Position numbers and translations under genes: made by a program | Shown here: in pieces, positions 8,201 to 17,410 of the stretch | Position numbering within the stretch: position 1 is the stretch's first letter | Layout: every line of letters starts with the position of its first letter | The notes under the pieces: generated by a model | What the model was told of the DNA's origin: nothing | Database searches by the model: none | What the model saw: the letters and a program-made list of their open reading frames with translations, nothing else | Assembly (NCBI RefSeq): GCF_009649735.1 | Contig: NZ_WJNH01000004.1 | Location: 1-64,000, forward strand | Direction of reading: 5' to 3' | Length of the DNA: 64,000 nt | DNA from: Salinibacillus xinjiangensis | GTDB lineage: Bacteria; Bacillota; Bacilli; Bacillales; Alkalibacillaceae

Positions 8201-8706
8201 GCTGAAGTTCCTTGGTTATTTGCTAAAGATTATGCATATATGCTGTAGATGAACGGAAATGCTGATGATTGGGCGATTTATGCTAGAGGTTGAGGAGGTT
8301 TTGCTAAAGTTGCTCTTTAATTAACTAAAGATCGCGTGCTGTTTGCTGAACCCAGTTTCCAAGCTGAAGTCTGGCCCCTAGATGCTGAACTCCTGCTCTT
8401 GTTTGCTTAAGTTTGCGTGCAAATGCTAAAGATGAGGGGAAATGCTGATGATTGGGTGATTTATGCTAGAGTTTACGAGGGTTTTACTAAAGTTGCTCTT
8501 TAATTAACTAAAGATCGTGTGCTGTTTGCTGAACCCACTCTCCTTGCTAAAGACGGCCCTCTAGATGCTGAACTCCCGCTCTTGTTTGCTTAAGTTTGCC
8601 ATGCAAATGCTGAAGACCACTGCATATGCTGAAGTCCAATGAGATTATGCTAAAGTTAACGAGAACTTTACTGAAACAACTAAAGAGCCCCCATCAAATG
8701 CTGAAA
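8201..8706 (+). repeat. 21-bp phased GCTRAAG array B
   Basis: The 748-bp gap between spoIID and murAA holds GCT(A/G)AAG-type words on the plus strand at 8201, 8222, 8242, 8261, 8282, 8303, 8324, 8345; 8363; 8384, 8405, 8425, 8444, 8465, 8486, 8507, 8528; 8546; 8567, 8588, 8609, 8628, 8649, 8670, 8679, 8700. Block starts 8201, 8384 and 8567 are 183 bp apart. Steps within a block are 21, 20, 19, 21, 21, 21, 21, and each linker carries an extra word 18 bp after the block. No gene is visible; the frames that exist are ATG-CTR-AAG readings of the repeat. Confidence 0.9.
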
Positions 8707-8745
8707 CCGCCCCCCAAGGCACCCACTCCACCCCAGCACAAAATA

Positions 8746-8776
8746 GAAAAACAGGTGGCTCCACCAGAACCACCTG
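8746..8776 (-). terminator. Intrinsic terminator of murAA
   Basis: CAGGTGG (8752-8758) pairs with CCACCTG (8770-8776). On the minus strand it is followed by TTTTTC. It lies 40 bp past the murAA stop. Confidence 0.85.
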
Positions 8777-8815
8777 CTTCCTATAAAACACACACGTACG
8801 CCCTCATTCTCAGGA

Positions 8816-10147
8816 CTATAGTGAGGATATTTTACCTTCGTTTTCTGTATCTTCTTCGTCTATCATTTGCTCTTCGCCTTGAACGTCTCTTACTCTAATG
8901 ATGTCGGCACCTAGTTGCTTTAGTTTTCCGACGATGTTTACGTAGCCGCGATCCAGATGCTTTAATTCGGTCACACGTGTATAACCGTCAGCAACTAATC
9001 CTGCTAGAATTAAGGCTGCGGCTGCTCTTAGGTCTGTTGCAGATACTTCTGCACCTTGTAGGTCAACAGGACCTTCGATAATGGCACTTCTTCCTTCTAT
9101 TCGAATGTTGCCGTTCATGCGACCAAATTCTTCTACGTGCATAAAGCGATTTTCAAATACGGTTTCACTAATTACACTGGTTCCTTGAGCTCTCATGGCA
9201 AGCGCCATTAATTGCGCCTGCATATCGGTTGGAAAACCAGGATGTGGTAACGTTTTGATGTTCACTGCTTTGAGTTTTTCTGGTCCAATAACACGAAGAC
9301 CTTCTTTTTCCTCAATAATGGTTACGCCCATCTCTTCTAGCTTTGCAACCGTTGAGCTTAAGTGCTCCATTAAAGCTCCCTTTACATATACGTTTCCACC
9401 TGTGATTGCCGCGGCGACCATAAAGGTTCCCGCTTCAATTCGGTCTGGGATCATGGTGTGTTCGGTACCTTTTAACGTATCGACTCCATCGATTTTAATT
9501 GTTTCTGTACCGGCACCAACAATTTTAGCGCCCATTTTATTTAAGAAGTTGGCAAGATCCACAATTTCAGGCTCTCTTGCGCAATTTTCGATTATGGTTT
9601 TACCTTCAGCAAGGGCCGCTGCCATCATAATATTTTCGGTAGCCCCAACACTTGGGAAATCTAAATAAATTTTGGCACCTTGGAGTCGTTGGTTGGTTTC
9701 CGTGTAGGCTTCTACAAACCCGTTGCCTACATGAACCTTAGCCCCCATCGCTTCAAAGCCTTTTAAGTGTTGATCAATAGGTCTTGAACCGATCGCACAG
9801 CCACCAGGCATTGCCACTTTTGCATGCCCATAACGTGCGAGGAGAGGACCTAAAACAAGGACAGACGCACGCATTTTTCTTACGTATTCTAATGGAGCCT
9901 CTGTTTTCAGATATCTTGCTGCGTCTACTATTAGTGTGTTATTGTGTGATAAAACATTTACATTCATATATCGTAATACTTCGCTCATCGTGTCTACATC
10001 AGCGAGAGCAGGTACTTCATGAATCTTACTTTTCCCTTCATTTGCCATTATACTTGCTGCTATGACGGGTAAAACAGCGTTCTTGGCGCCGGAAACCTTC
10101 ACCGTGCCGCGCAGCTGTCTCCCACCACTTACGATGATTTTATCCAA
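8816..10147 (-). CDS. murAA: UDP-N-acetylglucosamine 1-carboxyvinyltransferase MurAA
   Basis: Transfers enolpyruvate from PEP to UDP-GlcNAc, the first committed step of peptidoglycan synthesis. It has 443 residues with the start set at TTG 10147, because GGAGG lies 9 bases upstream and the protein then begins DKIIVSGG as in B. subtilis MurAA; the longer upstream frame has no ribosome binding site. The catalytic cysteine is Cys117 in [12 protein letters not shown], and the substrate-binding Lys-Asn pair is at 22-23 (GAKNAV). A second paralogue, murAB, lies at 52.8 kb. The acidic C-terminal tail ([15 protein letters not shown]) is a family-typical variable extension. Confidence 0.96.
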   Translation of the reverse strand: MDKIIVSGGRQLRGTVKVSGAKNAVLPVIAASIMANEGKSKIHEVPALADVDTMSEVLRYMNVNVLSHNNTLIVDAARYLKTEAPLEYVRKMRASVLVLGPLLARYGHAKVAMPGGCAIGSRPIDQHLKGFEAMGAKVHVGNGFVEAYTETNQRLQGAKIYLDFPSVGATENIMMAAALAEGKTIIENCAREPEIVDLANFLNKMGAKIVGAGTETIKIDGVDTLKGTEHTMIPDRIEAGTFMVAAAITGGNVYVKGALMEHLSSTVAKLEEMGVTIIEEKEGLRVIGPEKLKAVNIKTLPHPGFPTDMQAQLMALAMRAQGTSVISETVFENRFMHVEEFGRMNGNIRIEGRSAIIEGPVDLQGAEVSATDLRAAAALILAGLVADGYTRVTELKHLDRGYVNIVGKLKQLGADIIRVRDVQGEEQMIDEEDTENEGKISSL

Positions 10148-10182
10148 TGCTTTCTCCCTCCGCGTCCTCATTTTCACTATTA

Positions 10183-10911
10183 TTAATATTCAACAACAAG
10201 GATTGGCGTTCCAACAATTACATTCGAACCGTGTTCCAAGCCATTACGTACCGCCAATTGAATATTCATTTTTTCCTCATGTGATATAGGTATTGAGTCT
10301 ATCTTCCATTTGTGAATATATCCAGAAATTGTTTTAAAGTTTTCTTCGTTTACTGATGTCAATTTTTCCATATTTGAAAATTGTTGAAAATTATCTACTA
10401 ACAAATTACTTTTTATATTATCACTACTAGTTGCCTTCATACAAGTGAAAAAAGATGGATATTTGTCGAATCTCTTAAAAATTTGTTGAGTCATCTTTTT
10501 TTCTAATTTCGTCCTGATTTCGTCATTCCATTCGCCGCCGGTAATGATGTATTTCATTTGGGCTTGTTGACTATGTTTTTGGTGGACTATTGATAACTTT
10601 TCGCGCATGTTTTCATTTTTATTGTGGTTGTTTATAAAATATTTCATGGTATCCTCTTCAACCTGCTTTTGAATGGACGCGTGAGGAAAAAGCTGTTTCA
10701 TGATCTGTGGCACTTCTTCCTTCTGTTCTACAGTAATCTCTTCCTGCATCATCACTTGCCATTCCTTGAACTGTAACTTTTCCTGTTGAAAAAAATCATA
10801 AATGTCATCAAGTGGCTTAAGCTCCTGGTTACCTTCTGCCTGCGGATGATTAGTGGATATTTGAATGAATGAGATTAATAGAATAATAGAAATCATTGCT
10901 TTTTTAAACAT
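10183..10911 (-). CDS. ywmB: YwmB-family secreted protein
   Basis: 242 residues with an N-terminal hydrophobic segment (about 4-20) that looks like a signal peptide or anchor. The rest matches the YwmB/DUF1779 family, recognised from its place between murAA and ywzB and from the C-terminal GTPILVVEY-type ending. The function is not established. The ATG at 10911 follows directly after a T-run. The only possible Shine-Dalgarno sequence, GGGAGAGGGAGAG, is the 3' arm of the strong hairpin at 10916-10972. It ends 35 bp before murAA. Confidence 0.85.
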   Translation of the reverse strand: MFKKAMISIILLISFIQISTNHPQAEGNQELKPLDDIYDFFQQEKLQFKEWQVMMQEEITVEQKEEVPQIMKQLFPHASIQKQVEEDTMKYFINNHNKNENMREKLSIVHQKHSQQAQMKYIITGGEWNDEIRTKLEKKMTQQIFKRFDKYPSFFTCMKATSSDNIKSNLLVDNFQQFSNMEKLTSVNEENFKTISGYIHKWKIDSIPISHEEKMNIQLAVRNGLEHGSNVIVGTPILVVEY

Positions 10912-10972
10912 AAAAAAACTCTCCCTCTCCCGTTTTATCTATCATTAATTATGGACGGGAGAGGGAGAGTTT
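10911..10972 (-). terminator. Strong terminator after ywzB that overlaps the ywmB ribosome binding site
   Basis: A perfect 17-bp stem (10916-10932 with 10956-10972) is followed on the minus strand by TTTTTTT and then the ywmB ATG. It ends the transcript from ywzB and, if upstream, the nuo operon. The 3' arm contains the GGGAGAGG that would serve ywmB. Confidence 0.9.
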
Positions 10973-10983
10973 ATACTCAACCT

Positions 10984-11217
10984 TTAAAATAAATAGACTA
11001 AATCCTGTGACCAGCTTAGGATGTCTAGAAAAAAGTTACTAGCTGTGGCGCCAATGGTTATACATACAAGGATGAACAGAATTCTAGCCTCCATCACTTT
11101 TCCTTTTTTAAAAAATTGTTCAATACGTAAGCCTTCAAGTACTTTCCACGTAACGACAAAAAAGATGATATGTGAAATGATTCCTGTAAAAGCTGACATT
11201 CCAATAGCTTCAGTCAT
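10984..11217 (-). CDS. ywzB: DUF1146 membrane protein YwzB
   Basis: 77 residues with two membrane segments (about 6-24 and 42-62) separated by a basic loop (FKKGKVMEARIL). This fits the DUF1146/YwzB family, always found next to ywmB-murAA. No function is known. The start is the ATG at 11217, because GGAGG lies 6 bases upstream; the in-frame ATG nine codons earlier has none. It lies 59 bp after nuoN and may be read through from the nuo operon. Confidence 0.85.
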   Translation of the reverse strand: MTEAIGMSAFTGIISHIIFFVVTWKVLEGLRIEQFFKKGKVMEARILFILVCITIGATASNFFLDILSWSQDLVYLF

Positions 11218-11276
11218 GTTATTCCCTCCTATATTACTCTCCATTCACTTTGCAATATTTAGGAGTGATTGTCAAT

Positions 11277-12743
11277 TTAGTGGAAAAAATTCAGTGCAAT
11301 AAACGGGAATACACCTAACCCGATAGTTCCAGCTACACATAAAATCAACGGAACAGATTGTAGTCTAGCAATCTTTGTTGTTCCCTCGAGCTGAGGCTTA
11401 CGAATATACATTTGCACCATAATGTTGAAGTAATAAATATAAGATACGACTGTCATGACAGCCATGGTTCCCGCTAAAATGTACTGTGCCGGATCAGCAG
11501 CAACCGCGCCGACGAAGATATTAAACTTTCCGATAAACCCGGCTGTCCCTGGTATCCCTGCTAAGGATGCGAGGAATATGGTCATGATAATGGCTAGAGC
11601 AGGCGATTCTCGGTAAAGCCCCGTAAAGATAGAAATGTCCTCGGACTGTTTTTGCTGCTCCAGTATGTAGATGACCATAAAGGCACCGATTGTCATAAAA
11701 GCATAGGCTAAAAGATAAAACCAAATATTTTCTAAGGACACAGGAGTCAAGGAAACAAGCGGGATCAAAATATAACCAGCATGACCGATGCTTGAATAAG
11801 CAAGAAGTCGTTTCATGTTACGCTGTCTAAGTGCGACTAAGTTACCGATGAACATCGTTAAAAAGGCGAGAACAGCAATAAAATCAATCATCGTTGCAAA
11901 TAAGGTGTCACTTCCGCCAAATGTTGCATTGCCGAATATCCCCCAGAAGATACGAACAATAATGATAAACCCTGCTGATTTTGATACCACACTCAAGAAG
12001 GCTGAAACAGGTGTCACCGCTCCCTCATATACATCAGGGGTCCACATATGGAATGGAACCGTGGAAATTTTAAAGGCGAGACCAACAAACATAATGATAA
12101 ATCCGATGATAGCAACCGGTTCGCCACTTCCTAGTGAACCTGACATTTCCCGGGCAATATCGACAAGTTTAGTTGATCCTGTTAATCCAAAGACGTAGCT
12201 CATGCCGAAAAGCGTGAAAGCTGTCGCAATTGAGCCGTTGATAAGATATTTCATCGCTCCTTCGCTGGAACGGACATCCCTTTTACGTAGTCCAACCATA
12301 ATATAGGAAGACAGGGATAGGAGCTCCAAACCGACAAACAACGAAATCAAGTCTCCGCCTGATGCGACCATCATTCCCCCGAGAAGGGCCGCTAGCAATA
12401 AATATAGATACTCTCCTCTGTCTCGGACTTCCTGTTGTACAGTTCTAGATATGACCATGAGTAAAATAAGTAGAGTCGCGATGAGTAGAATCAATTTAAA
12501 ATAAAAGGCGAAGGAGTCGAAAACATAGGTATTACCTAAAATCGATATATCTCCATGCCCATATTGAAATAAAAGGAAAATAATAGCCACGCCCACACCA
12601 CCAACGGCAAGCCACGGTAATGATTTTTTCCATGTATCTTTTCCAAATAAGTCAAGTAAGGATAACAGGATACCGACAATCAGTATGGTGAATTCTGGTG
12701 CCATCATTCCCCATTCAAAGCTAAGTAAAGTTTGTATATCCAT
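11277..12743 (-). CDS. nuoN: NADH-quinone oxidoreductase-like subunit N
   Basis: Proton-pumping membrane subunit of complex I, an antiporter-like protein of 488 residues with about 14 predicted membrane helices. Family features include ELLSLSSYIMVG (conserved Glu in TM5) and the FKISTVPFHMWTPDVYEGAVTPVSAFLS segment around the pumping lysine, followed by RQRNMKRLLAYSSIGHAGY. GGGGGA precedes the ATG, and only 3 bp separate it from nuoM. It is the last gene of the nuo operon. Confidence 0.96.
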   Translation of the reverse strand: MDIQTLLSFEWGMMAPEFTILIVGILLSLLDLFGKDTWKKSLPWLAVGGVGVAIIFLLFQYGHGDISILGNTYVFDSFAFYFKLILLIATLLILLMVISRTVQQEVRDRGEYLYLLLAALLGGMMVASGGDLISLFVGLELLSLSSYIMVGLRKRDVRSSEGAMKYLINGSIATAFTLFGMSYVFGLTGSTKLVDIAREMSGSLGSGEPVAIIGFIIMFVGLAFKISTVPFHMWTPDVYEGAVTPVSAFLSVVSKSAGFIIIVRIFWGIFGNATFGGSDTLFATMIDFIAVLAFLTMFIGNLVALRQRNMKRLLAYSSIGHAGYILIPLVSLTPVSLENIWFYLLAYAFMTIGAFMVIYILEQQKQSEDISIFTGLYRESPALAIIMTIFLASLAGIPGTAGFIGKFNIFVGAVAADPAQYILAGTMAVMTVVSYIYYFNIMVQMYIRKPQLEGTTKIARLQSVPLILCVAGTIGLGVFPFIALNFFH

Positions 12744-12746
12744 GAA

Positions 12747-14219
12747 TTATCCCCCTATCCCTACAAGTAGAGTTTCGAGTGTCTGTTGAACTGTTAAGGC
12801 GATGGTGTTCGGGTAGACCCCGATAACGACGATACAGATTAACAGGATGGTTGCTGGAATCAGTTCTCCCATTCCTAAGTCGTTCATGTCGCCGAACATA
12901 TTGCGATATGTTCCATAGGTCATTTTTAAAATGGCTCTCAGCATGTAAACGACTGTCATGATGATTCCCAGTGTCCCGATTGCACCGATTACAGGCATAT
13001 TTTCAAAGATTCCTAGGAAAACGGTAAATTCACTTACAAAACCACTCATTCCTGGTAATCCTAGGCCTGCCAGAGCGGCTACCAAAAAAAATCCGGCTAA
13101 AACAGGTGTTAGTCGTGCCAGACCGCTTAGTTTTCTTAAGTTGGTTGTTCTCGTTCTCACCAACAAGATTCCGACTAATAGGAAGAACAGGGCTGAGATT
13201 AATCCGTGGGATACAGACTGGAAGATGGCCCCTTGAATCCCTGCTTCGTTTAGTGCTGCTACACCTAACAGTATGATTCCCATGTGGGAGATACTCGAGT
13301 AGGCCAGCACGGATCTAAGTTCTTCCTGCACGAGGGCTAGATAGGCTCCATATAACAGATTTACCAAGCCTAGTATGGCAATGAGTGGAGCTAAGGTGGT
13401 AAAGCTTGCCGGCAAGATGCCTACTCCAAATTTAATAAGTCCATAAGCTCCTATTTTCAGTAACACCCCCGCATGAATCATCACCAAAGCAGGTGGTGCA
13501 TGAACGTGGACCTTCACCATCCATGAATGGAGTGGAAAGATGGGTAGCTTCACTCCAAATGCGATGAGGAAAGCAATGGCTATACCCAGCTGCAATCCCG
13601 CTTCATTTGATGTGCGGAAATATTCTGCTGCTTCGCTAAAGTTAGTCGTCCCTGCTGTAACAAAGATTGCGGCAATGGCTATCAACAACACCATGGAGCC
13701 AAGTCCATTGTAAATAATATAACTAAAAGCTGATTCCTCTCGATCGGTTCCACCCCATTTTCCGATTAAAAAGAACATTGGAATCAACGTTATTTCAAAA
13801 AAGATGAAAAAGAGAATTAGATTGTCAGCAGAAAACACACCGAGAATCCCAAATTCTAGTAAAAACATTAGCATGAAAAAGAGATGTGAATTTTGCTTGA
13901 TTTGCCAGCTACTCGTAAACACAGCCAATACGGCAATGATGGTTGTGAGTAGAATCAAAATGACACTAAAGCCATCTACTGCGAGTTCGTAATTCAAGGT
14001 TAAAGTTTGTTCTCCTACTTCAAATTGCACCCAACGAAGTATTTCGCTTAAGCCACTGCCTGCTTGATATTGGGCGTAAACAAGTATGGACAAAATGAGC
14101 GGAATCAGACTACTGAAAGCAGCGATTCGTTTGGTAATGTTGTCTGACTGTTTTCCGGCCAATAGTAATGCGATTAAACCAATAAACGGGGAAAATACCA
14201 ATAAGGAAAGTGTACCCAT
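12747..14219 (-). CDS. nuoM: NADH-quinone oxidoreductase-like subunit M
   Basis: Second antiporter-like subunit of complex I, 490 residues, many membrane helices. Conserved features are FFIFFEITLIPMFFLIGKWGG (the Glu of TM5), FGVKLPIFPLHSWMVKVHVHAPPALVMIHAGVLLKIGAYG (pumping Lys and quinone-side loop) and LRSVLAYSSISHMG. The order L-M-N follows other Nuo operons. It sits 1 bp after nuoL with a GGGGGA ribosome binding site. Confidence 0.97.
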   Translation of the reverse strand: MGTLSLLVFSPFIGLIALLLAGKQSDNITKRIAAFSSLIPLILSILVYAQYQAGSGLSEILRWVQFEVGEQTLTLNYELAVDGFSVILILLTTIIAVLAVFTSSWQIKQNSHLFFMLMFLLEFGILGVFSADNLILFFIFFEITLIPMFFLIGKWGGTDREESAFSYIIYNGLGSMVLLIAIAAIFVTAGTTNFSEAAEYFRTSNEAGLQLGIAIAFLIAFGVKLPIFPLHSWMVKVHVHAPPALVMIHAGVLLKIGAYGLIKFGVGILPASFTTLAPLIAILGLVNLLYGAYLALVQEELRSVLAYSSISHMGIILLGVAALNEAGIQGAIFQSVSHGLISALFFLLVGILLVRTRTTNLRKLSGLARLTPVLAGFFLVAALAGLGLPGMSGFVSEFTVFLGIFENMPVIGAIGTLGIIMTVVYMLRAILKMTYGTYRNMFGDMNDLGMGELIPATILLICIVVIGVYPNTIALTVQQTLETLLVGIGG

Positions 14220-14220
14220 G

Positions 14221-16077
14221 TTAATATCCCCCTTTCAGCATATAAACGGCGGCGAATAGGACAAGACCTAGAAAGGCGACAGCCGTATAGGTTTGCGCCT
14301 GACCCGTTTGTGATTTGGAGCCCGTTCTACTAAATGTCGTTACAAGATCGCCAATAAATAAAATGATGAGTCGGACAAAATATTTTTCTACATATTGAAA
14401 ACCTAGACCAATACCGCGTGATCCCTTCACAAAAGTGTTATCGTAAAACTCATCCATGTAATATTTATTTAATAGCATCTGGTAGGTACCTGATGTTTTC
14501 CAATTTTCCTGATTCAAGGCGTTCTTTACATATATGAGATAAGCCAGTGCTATTCCACCTAATGAAACTACGGTTGCTAATAACATTAGCCAAATGGAGC
14601 TACCATGGTGGATGCCTTCTAGGTAGGTTGCTCCCTCTTCTAAAAAGTCAGCTATATATGTTCCGAACCAGCTCGTATTGAAAAAGCCTGAAAATATCGC
14701 AAATAAAGCCAACACCATCATTGGAATTTTCATCGTCATCGGGACTGGCTTTACTTTATCCAATGTGAGTTTGCTTTCTCCATGAAAGACGAGGAAATAG
14801 AGTCGGAACATATACACTGACGTGAGGAATGCAGCAACAATAGCGATGATAAACAACCCATATTGTCCTTCTGCCCAGACAGATGCTAAAATTTCCTCCT
14901 TACTGAAAAAGCCTGAGAATAATGGGAAACCACTGATGGCTAGAGCACCAATTAAAAACACCGCGCTGGTCAGCTTTAATTTTTGATTAAGTCCACCCAT
15001 TTCCTTAATGTTCTGTGTGTGAACGGCATGAATGACGCTTCCAGCCGCTAGGAACAATAGTGCTTTAAAAAAGGCGTGTGTGAACAGGTGAAATATCCCT
15101 GCGGTGTAGCCTAATACACCCATCGCAAGCATCATGAACCCGAGCTGTGAAATGGTGGAATAGGCTAGAACTTGTTTTAAGTCGTTTTGGACAAGTCCAA
15201 TGGTGGCCGCATAGATGGCTGTAAAGGCTCCAACAATCGCAACAATCATCATTGCTAACGAGCTTGCCATATATAGTGGATACATGACGGCGACGAGATA
15301 AACCCCCGCTGCTACCATCGTTGCGGCGTGAATTAATGCTGAAACAGGAGTTGGCCCTTCCATCGCATCAGGTAGCCATGTGTGAAGCGGGAATTGACCT
15401 GACTTTCCAATCGCACCGATAAAGATTAAAATAGCAATGAGCGTTATCATGCCTCCACTCATGTCTCCATTGGTCACTGCTTGATAAATGTCTACAAAAC
15501 GTAAACTATTTGTTTGCCAAAATAGCAAAATCAATCCAATTAGGAGTCCAACATCCCCAATCCGTGTCATAATGAAAGCTTTTTTAGCCGCTTGTTTGGC
15601 ACTATTTTTATAGAAATAGAATCCGATGAGCAAAAACGACCCGAGTCCGACAAGCTCCCAGAACATATAAAATTGTAGTAGGTTTGGTGACATGACCAAG
15701 CCTAGCATCGCTGAGGTAAAAAGGCTGAGGTAAGCGAAAAAGGTAGAAAAACGCTGATCCCCATCCATATAGCCGAGCGAGTACATATGTATAAGAAAGC
15801 TGATAAAAGCAACTAAGAGAAGCATGAGCCCATTCAGCGGATTCAGCAGGATTCCAAATGAAATGTCAATGGAACCGATTGTGAGCCATGACCACTCCAT
15901 TAGAAAATTTCCTACATCTATAAGCTGCAAAAATACAAGTGTGGCGACGATGAAGGTGATTCCCGAAATGAGAACAGCGACATAGCCACTTGCTTTCTTT
16001 AATTTTTCTCTTAGGACAATGAGTAATAAAAATGTAAGTAATGGTAACGCTGGGATTAGCCATGCGAATTCAATCAT
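14221..16077 (-). CDS. nuoL: NADH-quinone oxidoreductase-like subunit L
   Basis: Largest antiporter-like subunit, 618 residues. The conserved core reads YMFWELVGLGSFLLIGFYF, then GKSGQFPLHTWLPDAMEGPTPVSALIHAATMVAAGVYL, then LKQVLAYSTISQLGFMM. The C-terminal part supplies the long lateral helix and a final membrane helix that lie along the other pumping subunits. GAGGT lies very close to the ATG. A 52-bp gap separates it from nuoK. Confidence 0.97.
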   Translation of the reverse strand: MIEFAWLIPALPLLTFLLLIVLREKLKKASGYVAVLISGITFIVATLVFLQLIDVGNFLMEWSWLTIGSIDISFGILLNPLNGLMLLLVAFISFLIHMYSLGYMDGDQRFSTFFAYLSLFTSAMLGLVMSPNLLQFYMFWELVGLGSFLLIGFYFYKNSAKQAAKKAFIMTRIGDVGLLIGLILLFWQTNSLRFVDIYQAVTNGDMSGGMITLIAILIFIGAIGKSGQFPLHTWLPDAMEGPTPVSALIHAATMVAAGVYLVAVMYPLYMASSLAMMIVAIVGAFTAIYAATIGLVQNDLKQVLAYSTISQLGFMMLAMGVLGYTAGIFHLFTHAFFKALLFLAAGSVIHAVHTQNIKEMGGLNQKLKLTSAVFLIGALAISGFPLFSGFFSKEEILASVWAEGQYGLFIIAIVAAFLTSVYMFRLYFLVFHGESKLTLDKVKPVPMTMKIPMMVLALFAIFSGFFNTSWFGTYIADFLEEGATYLEGIHHGSSIWLMLLATVVSLGGIALAYLIYVKNALNQENWKTSGTYQMLLNKYYMDEFYDNTFVKGSRGIGLGFQYVEKYFVRLIILFIGDLVTTFSRTGSKSQTGQAQTYTAVAFLGLVLFAAVYMLKGGY

Positions 16078-16129
16078 TTACCTCAAATCCCTTCTTCAGA
16101 TCAAGGTGATACTTTCGCACCTCAATCGG

Positions 16130-16444
16130 TTAATCTTTTAATCCGTCCATCTCATCTACATTAACCCCATTTTTATGTCGATACCACGCAATCAGAATGG
16201 CCATACCAACTGCCACTTCTGCAGCTGCAATCGTGATGGTAAATAAGGAAAAAACTTGACCTGTAATTCCAGGATTATTGCCCAATTGGCTAAATGCGAC
16301 CAAATTCAAATTGACTGCATTTAACATGAGCTCGATACAAATTAACACAATGATGGTATTTCGTTTCGTTAGCGCACCAAAAAGTCCGATACAAAATAGG
16401 ATGAGGGCGAGAATAAGGTACGCCTGTAAAGGTATAGTTGTCAT
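16130..16444 (-). CDS. nuoK: NADH-quinone oxidoreductase-like subunit K
   Basis: Small membrane subunit, 104 residues with three helices. It carries the conserved membrane glutamates of NuoK ([16 protein letters not shown] and [13 protein letters not shown]). GGAGGAG lies just before the ATG. Its start overlaps the nuoJ stop by 4 bp (ATGA), which indicates translational coupling. Confidence 0.96.
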   Translation of the reverse strand: MTTIPLQAYLILALILFCIGLFGALTKRNTIIVLICIELMLNAVNLNLVAFSQLGNNPGITGQVFSLFTITIAAAEVAVGMAILIAWYRHKNGVNVDEMDGLKD

Positions 16445-16947
16445 TTATTCTCCTCCCCTTCCTTCCTCGCTAACACGATTGCTCCCATTAAAGCGACGAG
16501 TAACACAATGGATACGAGTTCAAATGGAATGACATAGTGAGCAAAAATGCGTTCCCCAATTTGTTGTGTATTTTCTACATGTAATCCTTCCGCTCCAGGG
16601 CCGAAGAATAGGTTATCAATGGCTCCATATACCGTGAAGAAAAAGACCAGCACCCCAACTCCCACCAAAGCAGCGCGTAATCGGTTGGATGTTCTCTCGT
16701 CTCGAGCGGTATGTTTCGTGAGCATGATTCCAAAAGCTAGGATGATCGTAACAGCGCCTGAGTATATAAGGATTTGTACAACCGCAACGAATTCAGCTGA
16801 TAATAATACATAAATTCCAGCTAGGCTCACAAAGGTGAGAACAACCGACAACAGCATATGGACGACCTTTTTTAAGTTCAACATGAGGATTCCACCGAGA
16901 ATAGCTGTGAACGAAAGGATTAAAAAGGCAATAAATTCACCATTCAT
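16441..16947 (-). CDS. nuoJ: NADH-quinone oxidoreductase-like subunit J
   Basis: 168 residues with five predicted membrane helices, typical for NuoJ; the pi-bulge helix region reads [25 protein letters not shown]. The start is set at ATG 16947, giving MNGEFIAF, because GAGGAG lies 7 bases upstream. A longer in-frame upstream reading runs into nuoI and has no site. It ends with a 4-bp overlap with nuoK. Confidence 0.96.
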   Translation of the reverse strand: MNGEFIAFLILSFTAILGGILMLNLKKVVHMLLSVVLTFVSLAGIYVLLSAEFVAVVQILIYSGAVTIILAFGIMLTKHTARDERTSNRLRAALVGVGVLVFFFTVYGAIDNLFFGPGAEGLHVENTQQIGERIFAHYVIPFELVSIVLLVALMGAIVLARKEGEENK

Positions 16948-16948
16948 C

Positions 16949-17362
16949 TTAATTCTCCTCTCGAACATTTGTATCATTTTCATCAAGCCATTGGAGATCC
17001 TTGAAGAGCTCATCTCTTGAGTAATCGGCAAGCTCGAAGTTATTAGTCATGACAATGGCTTCGGTTGGACATACCTCTGTACAAAGGTCACACAGTATGC
17101 AAATTTCAAAGTTAATATCGTAAGTCTCAATAATTCTTCCCTTGCGATCGGGGTCGGGATGTTTTTTCCCAGTGAGCTGGATGCAGTCTGTCGGGCAGAT
17201 GTTGACACACTGGTTACAAACGATACATTTTTCCGGATAAAATTTTTGAATGCCTCTGAAACGGTCTGGCATTGGAACTGGTTCATCGGGGTATTGATAG
17301 CTCATCTTCTTTTTCGACATGTTTCTCAGCGTATGGGCTAACCCTTTCGTAATACCTTTCAT
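16949..17362 (-). CDS. nuoI: NADH-quinone oxidoreductase-like subunit I (2x 4Fe-4S)
   Basis: Ferredoxin-like peripheral subunit that carries electrons to NuoB. It has 137 residues with two complete 4Fe-4S motifs: C46-x2-C49-x2-C52-x3-C56-P and C88-x2-C91-x2-C94-x3-C98-P. AAAGGTGG precedes the ATG. One base separates its stop from the nuoJ start. With no NuoE, F or G in this operon, NuoI would be the electron entry point, as in ferredoxin-dependent complex I relatives; that is inference. Confidence 0.96.
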   Translation of the reverse strand: MKGITKGLAHTLRNMSKKKMSYQYPDEPVPMPDRFRGIQKFYPEKCIVCNQCVNICPTDCIQLTGKKHPDPDRKGRIIETYDINFEICILCDLCTEVCPTEAIVMTNNFELADYSRDELFKDLQWLDENDTNVREEN

Positions 17363-17410
17363 CGTACAAACACCACCTTTTATACAGATATTTTCTAAAA
17401 ACCTAGGTTT

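Noticed and set aside
8626-8898. Plus-strand frame starting MLKSNEIMLKL with 7-residue periodicity
   Set aside because: It is the GCTRAAG array read as ATG-CTR-AAG every seven codons and then runs antisense into murAA. The 19- and 18-bp steps break the frame elsewhere, so the arrays are not coding.
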